A stretch of DNA of 64,000 nt from Terfezia claveryi. Lineage: Eukaryota; Ascomycota; Pezizomycetes; Pezizales; Pezizaceae. Position numbers and translations under genes: made by a program. How positions within the stretch are numbered: position 1 is the first letter of the stretch; the number at the start of each line of letters is the position of its first letter. The notes below the pieces were generated by a model. The model was not told the origin of the DNA. It saw only the letters and a program-made list of their open reading frames with translations, and ran no database searches. Of the stretch, positions 62,986-64,000 are shown piece by piece. Location: positions 1-64,000 of the forward strand of contig WHUX01000024.1 in assembly GCA_015179025.1 (NCBI GenBank), given 5' to 3'.

Positions 62986-63259
62986 GCTTGACCTGCCGCC
63001 GACTGGCTGGTTGAGTTACCTGTGCAAAGAGGGGGCGCACGTGCTCTCGTGTTATGTTCGTTCACGCATGCCTGGAAATATGTCTCGGTTGACGCGGCCG
63101 ACAAATATGTGTGATTGGCGGGAAGGCAGATTGGCGCACGCTGGTGTGACAGATCAGCACATGCATGTTTCAGGCCACATATGCCCGCCAGCCGTGAGAT
63201 TACCGAAGTGGGTAATAGGTATGGAAGAGGAGCCCTCATGGCAGGCTTGTAAATATGGA
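62986..63259. other. Unassigned spacer between satellite and minisatellite
   Basis: About 270 bp of unique-looking, GC-moderate sequence. It shows no similarity that I can see to the FB1 arms. Confidence 0.4.
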
Positions 63260-64000
63260 CTTGTTTATGCGAGAAACTCATGCTTTGAGACTTATATATA
63301 TATATATTCGAGAAACTCATGCTTTTCGAGGCTTATATATAGATATGCGAGAAACTCATGCTTTTCGAGGCTTATATATATATATGCGGGAAACTCGTGC
63401 TTTGGAGATATATATATATATATATGCGAGAAACTCGTGCTTTGAGACTTATATATATACTCATGCTTTTCGAGGCTTATATATATATATGCGAGAAACT
63501 CATGCTTTTCGAGGCTTATATATAGATATGCGAGAAACTCATGCTTTTCGAGGCTTATATTATATATGCGAGAAACTCGTGCTTTGAGACTTATATATAT
63601 ACTCATGCTTTTCGAGGCTTCCAGATATATATGCGAGAAACTCGTGCTTTTGTGACTTATATATATATATGCCAGAAACTCATGCTTTTCGAGGTTTCTA
63701 GATATATATGTGAGAAACTCATGCTTTGAGGCTTATATATATATATATGCGAGAAACTCATGCTTTTCGAGGCTTATATATAGATATGCGAGAAACTAAT
63801 GCTTTTCGAGGCTTATATATATATATGCGGGAAACTCGTGCTTTGGAGATATATATATATATATATGCGAGAAACTCGTGCTTTGAGACTTATATATATA
63901 CTCATGCTTTTCGAGGCTTCCAGATATATATACGGGAAACTCGTGCTTTGGAGATATATATATACTCATGCTTTTCGAGGTTTCTAGATATATATGCGAG
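63260..64000. repeat. Second array of the FB1 loop minisatellite, opposite orientation
   Basis: About 18 units of GCGAGAAACTCATGCTTTTC + GAGGCTTATATATA. The reverse complement is the FB1 loop unit (AAGCATGAGTTTCTCGCATA). AT-run length and the CATGC/CGTGC variant change from unit to unit. The array continues past the right edge. The flank shows no FB1 arm. Confidence 0.9.

Noticed and set aside
63255..63987. Frames in the second minisatellite array (up to 110 codons)
   Set aside because: Same cause as in the FB1 loop: repeat-generated open frames on both strands.

Overview
The window looks like a stretch of a repeat-rich filamentous ascomycete genome (Pezizomycotina). The evidence is four intron-bearing nuclear genes with short introns (mostly 49-71 bp, GT...AG, CTAAC/CTGAC-like branch sites), Ty3/Gypsy chromoviruses with a C-terminal chromodomain, a Copia relic, a Plavaka-type DNA transposon relic, and dense C-to-T/G-to-A decay that turns CAA/CAG/CGA and TGG codons into stops (RIP-like). 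Very AT-rich blocks sit beside a gene island of normal composition. I cannot name the species; a large-genome Pezizomycete such as a truffle relative is only a guess. I found no tRNA, rRNA or CRISPR.

Layout. 1-6.5 kb: 3' end of a chromovirus (G1) inserted into the RT of a reverse-strand Copia relic, then a decayed Plavaka-type transposase. 6.5-26 kb: a nest. An old Gypsy element (G2) holds a 2.66-kb foldback element (FB1) with a minisatellite loop, a complete 6.25-kb chromovirus (G3, 512-bp LTRs, target duplication AAGAG), and, at its right end, a reverse-strand chromovirus (G4) with unequal LTRs. 26-33.7 kb: a 1.8-kb coding-free LTR element (two 645-bp LTRs, target duplication TAGTG), a 199-bp triple repeat and an AT-rich block.

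33.7-54.2 kb is the gene island. All four genes are on the + strand: a homeodomain transcription factor, the ESCRT-III protein Did2/CHMP1, 6-phosphofructokinase, and the E1-beta subunit of mitochondrial pyruvate dehydrogenase. The last two lie only 0.84 kb apart and act at the control point of glycolysis and at pyruvate entry into the TCA cycle. I could join every exon of the four genes in frame.

54.5-64 kb returns to repeats: hyper-mutated LTR copies with a 199-bp MITE, a truncated chromovirus (G5), a second foldback-like element (FB2) packed with four unrelated minisatellites, a 13-unit 123-bp satellite, and a second array of the FB1 loop minisatellite in the opposite orientation.

The most unusual material is the pair of coding-free foldback elements that carry minisatellites, the reuse of one hairpin-forming minisatellite at two loci about 55 kb apart, and the interchangeable palindromic modules in the U3 region of the chromovirus LTRs.
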